A DNA stretch of 64,000 nt, taken from Hallella bergensis DSM 17361. Lineage in GTDB: Bacteria; Bacteroidota; Bacteroidia; Bacteroidales; Bacteroidaceae. This document shows positions 1 to 8,783 of this stretch, one piece after another; the first letter of the stretch is position 1, and every line of letters starts with the position of its first letter. The stretch is taken from assembly GCF_000160535.1 (NCBI RefSeq), contig NZ_GG704781.1:220154-284153 (forward strand), in the 5' to 3' direction. Under the pieces are notes generated by a model, which searched no databases, was not told the origin of the DNA, and saw nothing but the letters and a program-made list of their open reading frames with translations. The translations under genes were made by a program, and so were the position numbers.

Positions 1-1
1 G

Positions 2-196
2 GACAGTGCGGGCAATGTGCGGGACTATGTGATGGTTGTGGACTATGACGACCTAAACCTGGATAACCGTACATTTACTGGTTATCTGTGGGCCACAGAC
101 GGTCATGAGGTGGATGATTTCTGGTTCGATCGTTATAAGACAACGCGAGCCTCAGTCAAGGAAAATGTGAAGAAGATCAAGTTTGTGATGAAATAA
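2..196 (+). CDS. C-terminal end of an unidentified protein (partial)
   Basis: An open frame enters from the left edge and stops at a TAA ending at 196, giving the last 64 residues of a protein whose start is outside the window. The fragment is rich in Asp, Tyr and Trp and ends in a basic stretch (VKENVKKIKFVMK). I recognise no family. A terminator-like hairpin follows directly at 202-243, which supports this being a real gene end. Confidence 0.6.
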   Translation, partial: DSAGNVRDYVMVVDYDDLNLDNRTFTGYLWATDGHEVDDFWFDRYKTTRASVKENVKKIKFVMK

Positions 197-201
197 CAAG
201 T

Positions 202-243
202 AAATTCCCGCTCCTGAAACTTGGGTTTTGGGGGCGGGAATTT
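202..243. terminator. Rho-independent-type hairpin, probably bidirectional
   Basis: The arms AAATTCCCGCTCC (202-214) and GGGGGCGGGAATTT (230-243) are nearly perfectly complementary around a short loop. The A-rich 5' edge and T-rich 3' edge suit termination from both sides. It lies between the plus-strand gene ending at 196 and the minus-strand nuclease gene ending at 289. Confidence 0.65.
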
Positions 244-288
244 GCTGTGTAGGGGTAACTGGGTATGTGTGTGAACTGCCATGGGAGG

Positions 289-1194
289 TTACAGCCCCCA
301 TGAAAGCGAAGCCCCATAGCTCCTCTCTACTTTGTTTTCAATGTCATCGGGCAGGTTGCAGAAGAAGTCGATACCTGTTCTCTGCTCCAGTTCGTCTATG
401 CTGATGGCGTACTGTAGCAGGTTTTGTCCGCTGTCCTTGGCATTGTTAATCTGGTCAGTCCAGATGCCTATAGCACTGTATTGGCCTTTGTTCTGGCGAA
501 GCATAGCCATAAAGAAATAACGGGGCATGATGAGACCATTGCTCAGTTTGCGATACACCTTGTTGTAACCATTGTATTTCCCCTCGTCAATGGTACCGCC
601 TTTGCATACGTAGAGTGTGTCACAGGTGGACGCTATCGTGCGCACTTTTTTCTCTAATTTAGCCCACAACCCAGCGTTGAAAGCATTGAATTGGGGCTGC
701 ATATTGGTGAGAAAGAAGGTTTGATAGTTCATCTCGAAAGACGAAAGGCGGTCGGCTGAGGGACAGATGTGCCCATGGTCTAATTTCTGCCCGTTGTAAT
801 AATAAGGGTCGTGGCTCCATTGCATGGATGTGGGGATGAGCGGGTTGTTTGGGTATTGGTTGTCGTCGCTGTAATACCGCTTCGTGTTTTGTTGCGCCAG
901 TGTCCGGTTCATTACATAGCAGCTCCAGCGCTGTGACTTCTTGTCAATATCCCACTCGATAATATAATTCACAGTGTTTCCAGCCGTTCGATGTACCAGA
1001 ATGGTGTCGTTGCCTTGATGAAGGCGTGGCATTTCCAGTCGGGTATAAGCCTCGTTGTAGATAGGATTGGCATTGATGTTACTGCCAGTAATGGCTGGTT
1101 TGTCGGGCTTCTCCGGCTCGAGAATGTCGTTGTTGTCACCACAGGCAAAGCAAAGTGGGAGGACACACAACGGAAGAAGGTGTTTAAATTTCAT
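289..1194 (-). CDS. DNA/RNA non-specific endonuclease, NucA/NUC1 family lipoprotein
   Basis: A secreted or surface-anchored nuclease expected to cut DNA and RNA with a His/metal (beta-beta-alpha metal) active site. I chose the ATG at 1194, which gives 301 residues and a clean lipoprotein signal (MKFKHLLPLCVLPLCFAC, lipobox LCFAC). The frame stays open 20 residues further upstream, but that extension is not signal-like. The signature DRGH is present as D139-H140-G141-H142, so the usual Arg is His; the downstream NMQPQFNAFNAGLW segment carries the metal-binding Asn. A hairpin at 1229-1274 and rpmE2 separate it from the receptor/OB-fold operon upstream, so it is near those genes but probably a separate unit. 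The family is clear; the substrate is inferred. Confidence 0.88.
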   Translation of the reverse strand: MKFKHLLPLCVLPLCFACGDNNDILEPEKPDKPAITGSNINANPIYNEAYTRLEMPRLHQGNDTILVHRTAGNTVNYIIEWDIDKKSQRWSCYVMNRTLAQQNTKRYYSDDNQYPNNPLIPTSMQWSHDPYYYNGQKLDHGHICPSADRLSSFEMNYQTFFLTNMQPQFNAFNAGLWAKLEKKVRTIASTCDTLYVCKGGTIDEGKYNGYNKVYRKLSNGLIMPRYFFMAMLRQNKGQYSAIGIWTDQINNAKDSGQNLLQYAISIDELEQRTGIDFFCNLPDDIENKVERSYGASLSWGL

Positions 1195-1228
1195 CTCAAT
1201 GATATCAAGAGTTGAGACATTGCAAAAG

Positions 1229-1274
1229 AAAAGTGCGGCAGAACGTATATGCAACTACGTCTGACCGCACTTTT
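1229..1274 (-). terminator. Terminator downstream of rpmE2
   Basis: The inverted repeat AAAAGTGCGG (1229-1238) / CCGCACTTTT (1265-1274) lies just after the rpmE2 stop and before the nuclease start. On the minus strand it ends in a T-run, as expected for an intrinsic terminator of rpmE2. Confidence 0.65.
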
Positions 1275-1311
1275 ACTAATTTCGGTTATACAGTGAAATG
1301 TATGTAGAGTA

Positions 1312-1563
1312 TTACTTCTTCAACTTACCGTAACGGTTCATGAAGCGGTCAACACGACCTGCTGTGTCAACAAGCTTCTTCTTGCCCGTGTAGAATGGGT
1401 GTGAGGTGCTTGAGATTTCAATCTTAACCACTGGGTAAGTTTCGCCTTCAAATTCTACGGTATCATTGGTTTTGCATGTAGACTTTGAGAGGAACATATC
1501 GCCGTTGGACATATCCTTGAATACGACGGGGCGATAGTTTTCGGGATGAATACCTTTTTTCAT
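1312..1563 (-). CDS. rpmE2: 50S ribosomal protein L31 type B
   Basis: Ribosomal protein L31 of the 50S subunit, 83 residues, starting [15 protein letters not shown], which is typical of the long type B form. Only one Cys is present (K-S-T-C-K), so the zinc-binding CxxC pair of type A L31 is absent. In bacteria with both forms, type B replaces the zinc form under zinc shortage; nothing here shows whether this genome has a second copy. It is a single-gene unit with its own promoter (1614-1645) and a hairpin terminator. The leader holds a small inverted repeat (CGCTAA/TTAGCG near 1575-1590). Confidence 0.95.
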   Translation of the reverse strand: MKKGIHPENYRPVVFKDMSNGDMFLSKSTCKTNDTVEFEGETYPVVKIEISSTSHPFYTGKKKLVDTAGRVDRFMNRYGKLKK

Positions 1564-1613
1564 TTTAATATTTATTGTTTATGAATAATGTCTTCGCTAA
1601 ATAATTAGCGGTG

Positions 1614-1645
1614 CAAAATTACGAAGAATAATGCAGGTCGCCAAA
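1614..1645 (-). promoter_or_regulatory. Promoter of rpmE2
   Basis: Read on the minus strand, TTTG (1645-1642) is followed after exactly 20 bp by TAATTTTG (1621-1614). This matches the Bacteroidetes -33/-7 consensus TTTG-N19/20-TAnnTTTG. It places the transcript start roughly 45 nt ahead of the rpmE2 ATG. Confidence 0.7.
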
Positions 1646-1671
1646 TATTTCAGGGACTATTTGCTCATTGC

Positions 1672-3117
1672 TTATTTCAAAGTAACGATAATCTTCATAA
1701 GATATGCAGCTCCAACCTTGTCATTGGCAAGTGTGAAGTATTTGTAGCTACCACTGCTCAGGTCGAAGGTATATGTATAATATTTATACTCCCCTTCGCC
1801 CTCTTTAACGGTGGGTTTGGCATTGATGCTGGTTGTCGTGGGATGTGCACTGTCTCCAACATAGAAACTGTAGTTTGGAGCATAGGAACTTGTCTTTTTC
1901 ACGCTCATCACTACCATAACGTTCTTGATGTCTTTGCTGAAAGCGTCAGCATTAAAGAAGAAGCCTTGCTTAGACTTATCACTGGCATTACCTTGCATTT
2001 GCAGGCCTTCACCCCATGTTCCATCGCCTAAACAGATTCTTGCTCCTTTATAGGTGATGTTGTTAAACTTCCATGTATACCACGTACTTTCATTAGAAAC
2101 ATTTTGATCACCATATTTGTTAGTGTCGAGTGTAATGCTGCCAATGGCTCCGCTCTTGATTAATTGGAAGGTCATTTCTTTGCCGGTAGCACCTTCTCCA
2201 CTGGGGGTGTCGTCCCCACCGGATTCTCCACCGGTGTTTTCAAATTTGGTCTTGCCGTTAACAGATACAAGCTTGTTGCCTTGTGCCATTTCGGGCGTGT
2301 TGCCAAAGTAATTGAGTAGCTTGCCATAGACAACAACTTTGTCGCCTGCTTTCAGCTTATCACCAGCTTTAAACTTCTCACCATTGAAAGCGTAGCCACG
2401 GAAAATCTTAAACGTAACGGTAGACGATCCACCATCAGAAATGTCGTAGGTGGCGTTGCCGAAAGAGCCAGTATCAATGTTGGGTGTTCCGACAATGGTT
2501 CCTTCTACGTATACGTTGTCTGATTTGCCGTCCTTGGGAAGTGCTTTGGTCAGTTCAAGTGCCTTGGCTACATTGTAGGGTGATTCCTTGGTGCCCTCTC
2601 CAGCCGGGGCGATGGATGGCGTTTCATCTCCGCCAGTGCTTCCCTTGCCATTGATGGAGATAATTTTGCTGCCCGGAGTGGTTTCGAGCGTGCCGTTAAA
2701 GATGGTCAACTGACCAAGCACGACCACCGTATCACCCACATTGATTTCGTTTCCTGTAGTAAATTTTTGACCGTTCAACCCTTTGCCTCGATATACCAAG
2801 AATGGATTTTTGCCTTCTTTTGAGTCGCTGACAGAGTAGATTGCGTTGCCGAATTGACCTGTATCGATTTCCTTGATATTGGTGATGATACCCTTGAAAT
2901 ACACTTCTTTGTCGGTTTGCTCGCCAGCCTTGATAATCTGAATCACCTTGGCCACGTTGTATGGAGAGGCCAAAGTGCCCTCGCCGGTTGGGTCGGTAGA
3001 GATGCTCCCACCATTTTCGTGATAGTCGGTATCGAACGGTGCGGGCACGTCCTCACAACTTGTAAATGCAAGCGTGGCAATGGCTAACGCGAGCATTGAA
3101 TAGATAAGTTTCTTCAT
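1672..3117 (-). CDS. Lipoprotein with two tandem OB-fold-like (DUF6359-like) domains
   Basis: A 481-residue exported lipoprotein (lipobox FTSC, Cys21). Two copies of an about 110-residue domain follow, each opening with the hallmark GEGTxxSPYNVAKx (near residues 45 and 170) and containing the paired signature D-T-G-x-F-G-N-A. Such domains in Bacteroidetes lipoproteins are OB-fold-like and are often described as nucleic-acid-binding. The C-terminal 180 residues look like a beta-sandwich module with no family I can name. It is the third gene of an operon with the receptor (4004-6487) and the DUF5689 lipoprotein, 18 bp after the latter. Likely role: surface capture of a ligand, possibly nucleic acid, for the receptor. 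The ligand is inferred. Confidence 0.75.
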   Translation of the reverse strand: MKKLIYSMLALAIATLAFTSCEDVPAPFDTDYHENGGSISTDPTGEGTLASPYNVAKVIQIIKAGEQTDKEVYFKGIITNIKEIDTGQFGNAIYSVSDSKEGKNPFLVYRGKGLNGQKFTTGNEINVGDTVVVLGQLTIFNGTLETTPGSKIISINGKGSTGGDETPSIAPAGEGTKESPYNVAKALELTKALPKDGKSDNVYVEGTIVGTPNIDTGSFGNATYDISDGGSSTVTFKIFRGYAFNGEKFKAGDKLKAGDKVVVYGKLLNYFGNTPEMAQGNKLVSVNGKTKFENTGGESGGDDTPSGEGATGKEMTFQLIKSGAIGSITLDTNKYGDQNVSNESTWYTWKFNNITYKGARICLGDGTWGEGLQMQGNASDKSKQGFFFNADAFSKDIKNVMVVMSVKKTSSYAPNYSFYVGDSAHPTTTSINAKPTVKEGEGEYKYYTYTFDLSSGSYKYFTLANDKVGAAYLMKIIVTLK

Positions 3118-3135
3118 TTCTTATTTTTATTATTA

Positions 3136-3993
3136 TTATTTTACTTCCTCAACATCGTCCAATGTGCGGATGATGATTTCCCAAGTGTTATTAAAACGCT
3201 TCATGATACCCGTCACGTTCACCTTGCCGGTAGGCAATGGATTGGCAGCGAATTTAGCAAAATTGCTGGTATAGAGCATCACTAATTTGCTGTTGAACTC
3301 GTTGAAATAAACCTGCTTCGAGCCCGGGCCACTACCTGCGTATGCGTAGGTGGCTTTGCCGTCGGCGCTTTTGAAGCTCACGTTTTTCAGTGTGACGAGC
3401 TTCCCGTCGTACACGTTACCGTACTTATTAACGGTCATGCTCTTGTCAAATACGATGGGTTCGATGGTCTTGCCTGTTCCCGTGACCTTGAAATGCTGAA
3501 CCCACATGAAACGGTTCATGCGACTCACATAGGTCTGTCCGCGTGAGTTGGTGAATGGAGTGCCAATCTCTGCCTGTTTCCCATAATTGCCAACATAAAG
3601 GTTTTTCAGGTCTACGAGTATCTCTGTGCCTATGGGTAGCTGACCGTATATGCCACCTTGCGCAATAGCAATGATGATGGCGCCGGTGCCGTCGTCCACG
3701 GCAATCTCGTTGTAAAGATTACCCTGCACATCATTTCCTGTCACTACGGCCTTGATTTGCAAGTCTTCTGTGACCTGCGCAAAGGAGTTGCCGTCGCGAT
3801 AATCGGTGTTGATGTAGTCCTTGTATTTCGTTTTCAAGTCGGCGATGCTGATAACATGGGTTTCCTGAATGGCGTTGTTGCCGATGCCGGCTTGGTCGGG
3901 AGTGAGGTCCGGCTCGTCCCAATTGCCGTCCATGCAACTTGTTGTGAGGCTGCATGCCAAGGCAAACATTATGATATATTTAAATGTCTTCAT
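3136..3993 (-). CDS. DUF5689 lipoprotein, OB-fold-like surface binding protein
   Basis: A 285-residue lipoprotein. The ATG at 3993 gives a good signal and lipobox (MKTFKYIIMFALACSLTTSC), and it begins 10 bp after the stop of the receptor gene; longer upstream frames overlap that gene and lack a signal. The body has the features I associate with DUF5689: an N-terminal ISIADLKxKY segment, then IKAVVTGNDVQGNLYNEIAVDDGTGAI, an OB-fold-like barrel. Together with the next lipoprotein it would sit at the outer surface beside the TonB-dependent receptor, much as SusD-type proteins do. Nucleic acid as ligand is suggested by the OB-fold and the neighbouring nucleases but is not shown. Confidence 0.8.
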   Translation of the reverse strand: MKTFKYIIMFALACSLTTSCMDGNWDEPDLTPDQAGIGNNAIQETHVISIADLKTKYKDYINTDYRDGNSFAQVTEDLQIKAVVTGNDVQGNLYNEIAVDDGTGAIIIAIAQGGIYGQLPIGTEILVDLKNLYVGNYGKQAEIGTPFTNSRGQTYVSRMNRFMWVQHFKVTGTGKTIEPIVFDKSMTVNKYGNVYDGKLVTLKNVSFKSADGKATYAYAGSGPGSKQVYFNEFNSKLVMLYTSNFAKFAANPLPTGKVNVTGIMKRFNNTWEIIIRTLDDVEEVK

Positions 3994-4003
3994 TGTCTGT
4001 TGT

Positions 4004-6487
4004 TTAGAATTTGTAAGCAATGTTGAGCATGCCATTGGTGCCAAGGGCATAATATTTCTTCGGATTTTTAGAGAAGATATATGTGCGATTATTGCCTGAA
4101 GCGCTATAGTCTGAACGACTCTGCTCATATCCTCCGGTCACAATCTTCTGATTGTTCAGAATATTGGTCACCATGAGGTTGATGGAGAGGCTGCCTCGTT
4201 TGAGATAAATGCTTCGGCCGATAGAACCGTCGAACATCCAGCCGCCGTGCCCTTTGTCTTGTGGTGACACCTCACTACCTATGCGTTCCAATGGACTCTT
4301 GTATCTGTAATAGGGCGAGTAGCTCAGGTAGATGCGGTCATACCAGTTGCCATTGAGGTCGATAAACCAACCACCTTGGTGATAGCTCAGTCCTATAGAG
4401 GTCGCTGTGAGCGGCGTTCCATTCTCACGCATATTTTTCACGAGGGCGATATCGTCGTTGTAGGTTCCTTGTGTCGAGTTCAGATAGCGTACGTTGGCGT
4501 TGCTCACGTTCTTGGCGTCACTCATGGTTCCAATCAGTTTAAGGTCGAAAGCAGAGGTGAGCTTGAATTTCAAACCAGCCTCGACACCATAATATTCTTT
4601 GGTGATGTCTGACAAGGAGTTGTACGAGAAACTGTTGATATCATCAAAATAGAAGCAAGTCCATTCCGTGACGTGAGAGATGTGGTTGTAGTATCCACTA
4701 ATGTTGGCATGCAACCAGCTGGTGCGAAGCTGATAACCAACCTCACTTGAAAAGATGCGTTCATTGTGGAGGTTGTTCACAAAGTCGTTGTTCATCTCTG
4801 GGGCGTTGAAAGCAGTGTATGCCTCGGGGGCATGCGAGTCATAACCGAGACCCAATGTCAGGGTGTTGCCACGCCCAAGGTTGAAGTCGCCACTGGCCTT
4901 GATGCCTCCTTCGACAAACTTGGCGGTGCCACTCTTGCCGTATGAGTTTTCGGCAAACAGACCATTGCGCATCTTACCATCACGGTGCATCGTCTTGCCA
5001 CCCAAGCGGGCAGACACGTTGTAGTGAACAAGTCCGAAGTCTTCGGTATAACTTGTCCACAACTGCGCCTTGTTGGTGATGATGTGGTAATCGTAAGCGA
5101 AGCGGTCGCCTTCCTTGACCGATGCGTTTGGATTGTTCAGGTCATATTGCAATTTGTCCGACCCAGCCGCATACCTGCCCAAGGCATAATTGTTGATATT
5201 GTGGTAGGAAGCAGCTCCCAGCATGTCTTCCATAGTTTGGTAGTGGTTGGCATCGTTGTGTGCCAAAATGAAACCATTGTTCCATACGCTCTTCTCCGTT
5301 ACCCGGGAACTCAGAGAGGACGACAGTGTCAGATTCAGTACGTCGTTGTGCTTGGCCTGTATGAAATACATAGCGTCGGCACCTTGCTTGGCAGCTTGGC
5401 GGTTGGCGAAAATCAGTTCGTCAAAGTTGATTTGTCGTGCCCGCTCACTTCCCATGAGGTAATCTCGCGTGAAAATGAATTGGTCATATCCCTCCCTTGT
5501 GTTCGAGTTGTTGTCTCTCCACGGGTTGTAATTGTTGGAGGGCAAACGCTTGTAATAGTCCGGGTGCGGGTTCTCCGCGTTGTTGTAGTTCAGTTTTGTG
5601 CTCGAATACATCCCGTACTTACCAAACAGAGAGGTGGTCAGTTTATTATTGTTGTCCAGCGTCCAGTCCCAAGTCAGCATGGCTGCAGGCGAGTAGTCGT
5701 TCACCACGCGGCTGTTGCGCTTCTTCCCGTTCTGGTAGCCCCAGTAGGGGTTGTATTGATAGTCGTTGGCCAGCCAATACATCTCATCGGTCGATGCACC
5801 CTGCGAGGAGCGTTCCGTGGGGTTTCCCCAGGTAGACAGGGAGATGGAATGGTTGTCGCCAATAAGTTTCTGAATGCCGAAAAAATAGGATAGTGAGTTA
5901 TAGAACGTCCCCGGCACATAACCCTCCTTGGCCCATCTGTAGGTCACGTTGGCTGAGAAGGCCCACCCCTTGCTGTTCAATCCACTGTTGTAGGTGTACA
6001 TGCCACGCATCGTATAGTTCCGGTTGGTAGCGGAGAGAGTGAAGCGATGTCCTGCAGGCATGCTCGCCGGGCGGAAGTTGTAGTTGTTCGACCCTCCTAT
6101 ACCCGTAATCGCGAAATTGTTGGCCTCGAACGGCAGCGACGACTCCATGCTGCGTGTCTGCTGATTGAGTCCGCCCACCATCGAGTAGCGAAACTGTCCC
6201 GACTCCATGTCGTTGACGGGGGCACCATTGATATAGATTTCGTTATACTTCTGATTCAAAGCCCGGTAGCGGAATCTCATGGGCGAGAACAGATAGCCCA
6301 ACCCGGAAGCATAGGCGCTGGAGTTGGAATTGACAATGGATACATTCTGCTCCATGTTGTCATCCTCGCCCAGTTGGGCTTCAGTGAAGGTGAAAGCGGC
6401 CTCACCAACGCTTGTCGAGTCTGTCTGCGCAAACGTCAGCGGTGCGTAGCTTAGAGCCATCATAGCCAGAATAAACTGTTTCTGCAT
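4004..6487 (-). CDS. TonB-dependent receptor-like outer membrane protein
   Basis: An 827-residue outer-membrane beta-barrel with a Sec signal (cleavage near LTFAQ). A short N-terminal region (AFTFTEAQLGEDDNMEQ) takes the place of the CarboxypepD_reg domain of SusC proteins. It is followed by a plug-like segment with EIYINGAPVNDMESG, and then many Tyr/Asn/Trp-rich strands ending in NIAYKF, an aromatic C-terminus typical of barrel proteins. It is the first gene of an operon with the DUF5689 and OB-fold lipoproteins, and it is divergent from the secreted EEP-family nuclease. Energised import of a large ligand is likely. I infer nucleic acid fragments or a phosphate-containing ligand from the neighbours; the sequence alone does not identify the substrate. 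Confidence 0.85.
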   Translation of the reverse strand: MQKQFILAMMALSYAPLTFAQTDSTSVGEAAFTFTEAQLGEDDNMEQNVSIVNSNSSAYASGLGYLFSPMRFRYRALNQKYNEIYINGAPVNDMESGQFRYSMVGGLNQQTRSMESSLPFEANNFAITGIGGSNNYNFRPASMPAGHRFTLSATNRNYTMRGMYTYNSGLNSKGWAFSANVTYRWAKEGYVPGTFYNSLSYFFGIQKLIGDNHSISLSTWGNPTERSSQGASTDEMYWLANDYQYNPYWGYQNGKKRNSRVVNDYSPAAMLTWDWTLDNNNKLTTSLFGKYGMYSSTKLNYNNAENPHPDYYKRLPSNNYNPWRDNNSNTREGYDQFIFTRDYLMGSERARQINFDELIFANRQAAKQGADAMYFIQAKHNDVLNLTLSSSLSSRVTEKSVWNNGFILAHNDANHYQTMEDMLGAASYHNINNYALGRYAAGSDKLQYDLNNPNASVKEGDRFAYDYHIITNKAQLWTSYTEDFGLVHYNVSARLGGKTMHRDGKMRNGLFAENSYGKSGTAKFVEGGIKASGDFNLGRGNTLTLGLGYDSHAPEAYTAFNAPEMNNDFVNNLHNERIFSSEVGYQLRTSWLHANISGYYNHISHVTEWTCFYFDDINSFSYNSLSDITKEYYGVEAGLKFKLTSAFDLKLIGTMSDAKNVSNANVRYLNSTQGTYNDDIALVKNMRENGTPLTATSIGLSYHQGGWFIDLNGNWYDRIYLSYSPYYRYKSPLERIGSEVSPQDKGHGGWMFDGSIGRSIYLKRGSLSINLMVTNILNNQKIVTGGYEQSRSDYSASGNNRTYIFSKNPKKYYALGTNGMLNIAYKF

Positions 6488-6629
6488 AATATAATGATTA
6501 ATAATTATTTTATTAGTTGCAAATTAACAAAATATATTTTAAATCATAAAATATTTTACATTAAATCTTTGTGGAATAAGGGCTTTTCTCCGAATTAATT
6601 GCGAAATTTGCAGCAAACATATAGTCTAA

Positions 6630-7718
6630 GTGATGAAACAAAAAGTAATGCTATTTGCCTTGATGCTGTCAGCCATGCTTTCAGTATCGGCACAAAAGAA
6701 ATTTTCAGTCTATGCCGTAGGCTTCTATAACCAGGAAAACCTCTTCGACACATGTCATGATGAGGGTAAGAACGATCATGAGTTTCTGCCCACGGGCTCT
6801 TATCGTTGGGATGGTTTGAAATATACTCGTAAACTTCGCAACATGGCTCGGGCGCTGAGCGATATGGGCACAGGCACATTGCCTGGCGTGGGTTGCGCCA
6901 TTATTGGCTTGTCCGAGGTGGAGAATGCCAAGGTTCTGACCGATCTTTGCAACCAACCCGAACTCCAAGCACGCAACTACCAGTTTTGCCACGTCGAGGG
7001 ACCTGACAAGCGGGGCATAGACTGTGCTGTGCTCTATAATCCGAGTTTGTTCAGGGTGAAGGATGTTAAGTTAGTGCCATATGTCCCCACGGAGAAACAG
7101 AACAGTGATTTCAAGACGCGCGGTTTTCTTACCGTGAGTGGCGAACTCGCGGGAGAGCATGTGGCTGTGATCGTCTGCCACCTGCCGAGCCGTTTCAGTG
7201 GGTCGTACTATCGGGAAGTGGGTGCTGCACAAGCAAAAGCGGTGAAAGACTCGTTGCTTCAGAATGATAAGAACTGTAAGGTGTTTGTGATGGGTGACAT
7301 GAACGATGATCCCACGAACAAGAGTATGTGTGAGATTCTCAGAGGCAAGGAGGACATTGCCAAGGTGGGCGAGGGTGACATGTACAACCCTTGGTACAAC
7401 ATTCTCACCAAGCAAGGCACGGGCACTCTGATGTACCAGGGCGGATGGAATTTGTTCGATCAGATTCTGTTGTCTCCCAACCTACTCAACCCCAAGGGTT
7501 CAAGAGATTTCCGTGAGCTGAAGTATTGGAAGTGTGAGATTCAACGCATGCCCTATCTGTTCCAAACCGAGGGTAAATACAAGGGCTCTCCTAAGCGAAC
7601 TACTGCCGGTGGCGTGTGGCTTGATGGTTATTCGGATCACCTGCCGGTGTGCGTGTATTTGGTGAAGGAGCAAAAGCCTCTCCCCCCAGCCCCCTCTCCC
7701 GTAGGGGAGGGGGAGTGA
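6630..7718 (+). CDS. Secreted endonuclease/exonuclease/phosphatase family protein
   Basis: A 362-residue exported protein (signal MMKQKVMLFALMLSAMLSVSAQ) with the full EEP metal-dependent phosphodiesterase set: NQEN (about 34-37), SEVEN (Glu96/Glu98), RGIDCAVLY (129-137), CHLPSR (His184), GDMND (Asp223, Asn225), FDQ (Asp277) and SDH (Asp336-His337). The family cleaves phosphodiesters in DNA, RNA or small molecules; export and context favour extracellular nucleic acid. It is divergent from the TonB receptor operon. The last 12 residues (LPPAPSPVGEGE) are encoded by the first copy of a GC-rich repeat that begins at 7679, so the native C-terminus has been replaced or extended by repeat DNA. Confidence 0.88.
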   Translation: MMKQKVMLFALMLSAMLSVSAQKKFSVYAVGFYNQENLFDTCHDEGKNDHEFLPTGSYRWDGLKYTRKLRNMARALSDMGTGTLPGVGCAIIGLSEVENAKVLTDLCNQPELQARNYQFCHVEGPDKRGIDCAVLYNPSLFRVKDVKLVPYVPTEKQNSDFKTRGFLTVSGELAGEHVAVIVCHLPSRFSGSYYREVGAAQAKAVKDSLLQNDKNCKVFVMGDMNDDPTNKSMCEILRGKEDIAKVGEGDMYNPWYNILTKQGTGTLMYQGGWNLFDQILLSPNLLNPKGSRDFRELKYWKCEIQRMPYLFQTEGKYKGSPKRTTAGGVWLDGYSDHLPVCVYLVKEQKPLPPAPSPVGEGE

Positions 7719-8175
7719 TATGTCTGCATATATCCTTTAAATGTGTGTAGGGAGAGTTGTCTAATCTGTTTTTCTCACCTCTTCACTATCATTATTGAAT
7801 CATAAAGTCCGGCCTCACTAAATTCTTCAATTATCCACAACATCCTCAAACCTTCACACCATCCTCATATGTCCACATCATCCTCAAAACCATCCAACAG
7901 TCATACCACTCCCCCCAGCCCCCTCTCCCGTAGGGGAGGGGGAGTGATATGTCTGCTTATATCCTTTGAATATGTATAAGGTGAGTTGTCTATTCCATTC
8001 ATTCTCATTTCTAGCTATCATTATTGAATCATAAAGCACAGCCTCACTAAATTCTTCAATTATCCACAACATCCTCAAACCTTCACACCATCCTCAATGT
8101 CCACATCATCTTCAAAACCATCCAACAGTCATACCACTCCCCCTCCCCCACGGGAGAGGGGGCTGGGGGGAGAGG
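7679..8175 (+). repeat. Two tandem 228-230 bp repeats capped by an inverted copy of the GC-rich end
   Basis: Unit 1 (about 7679-7908) and unit 2 (about 7909-8136) are nearly identical. Each starts with a 38-bp C/G-rich palindromic block (CTCCCCCCAGCCCCCTCT... then GTAGGGGAGGGGGAG), followed by about 190 bp of unique sequence ending ACCATCCAACAGTCATACCACT. The same GC-rich block returns inverted at 8137-8175. The array therefore looks like a duplicated cassette bounded by a REP-like palindrome. It overlaps the 3' end of the EEP nuclease gene and the 5' end of the glycosylase gene, and fills the whole 377-bp gap between them. Confidence 0.85.
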
Positions 8176-8762
8176 CTGAATCCCACCCTTTCACCCCCTT
8201 TCTCCCCTCCAATGCCAAACTTCTCATGCTTGGCACATTCCCCCCTGCGCCCAAACGTTGGTGCATGCCATGGTATTATCCCAACTTCACCAACGACATG
8301 TGGCGTATTTTCGGCATCTGTTTTTTTGATGACAAGATGCACTTCGTCGATTCGGAGAACAAGACTTACCATCTGGAGGCCCTGAAAAACTTCCTTGCCC
8401 GTACAGGCGTAGCGCTGTTCGACACCTGCCTTCGAATACGGCGTACCAAGGGCACAGCCTCCGACAAGGATCTTGAAGTTGTTGAGAAGGCCGATCTCGA
8501 TGGCATGCTCCGTGCTCTGCCGGAATGCAGAGCAGTAGTGGCTGCCGGCCAGTTGGCAGCAACTATTTTTACGGAACACTATGGCATCAAGGCAGGAAAG
8601 ATGAAAATGGGCGACCACATCGAATTCCAGTTTGAGGGACGCACCATCAGTCTCTATCGAGAACCAAGTTCCTCGCGTGCCTATCCCATGAAGGTGGAAC
8701 ATAAGGCTGCATATTATGCCAAGATGTTTCATGACATTGGCTTGTTAACTCATAATACCTAA
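8097..8762 (+). CDS. Uracil-DNA glycosylase superfamily protein
   Basis: A 221-residue cytoplasmic protein. From residue 29 it matches the UDG-like fold: SHPFTPFLPSNAKLLMLGTFPP (the motif I region normally has LGTFP or GxxPG), a central VAAGQLAA strand, and REPSSSRAYP near the C-terminus, which corresponds to the HPSP/MPSSS motif. It probably excises damaged or uracil bases or is a divergent relative of such enzymes. The first 27 residues (including TTPPPPRERGLGG) are a translation of the repeat at 7909-8175. The only usable ATG (8097) lies in repeat unit 2, so the repeat seems to supply the start. It ends 21 bp before udk and is likely co-transcribed with it. Confidence 0.78.
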   Translation: MSTSSSKPSNSHTTPPPPRERGLGGEAESHPFTPFLPSNAKLLMLGTFPPAPKRWCMPWYYPNFTNDMWRIFGICFFDDKMHFVDSENKTYHLEALKNFLARTGVALFDTCLRIRRTKGTASDKDLEVVEKADLDGMLRALPECRAVVAAGQLAATIFTEHYGIKAGKMKMGDHIEFQFEGRTISLYREPSSSRAYPMKVEHKAAYYAKMFHDIGLLTHNT

Positions 8763-8783
8763 TTTTAATCTCATATTCATTCG

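Noticed and set aside
4985-5893. 302-codon open frame opposite the TonB receptor gene
   Set aside because: It is antisense to a clear coding region, its translation is Val/Arg-rich without domain features, and it has no start or promoter context.
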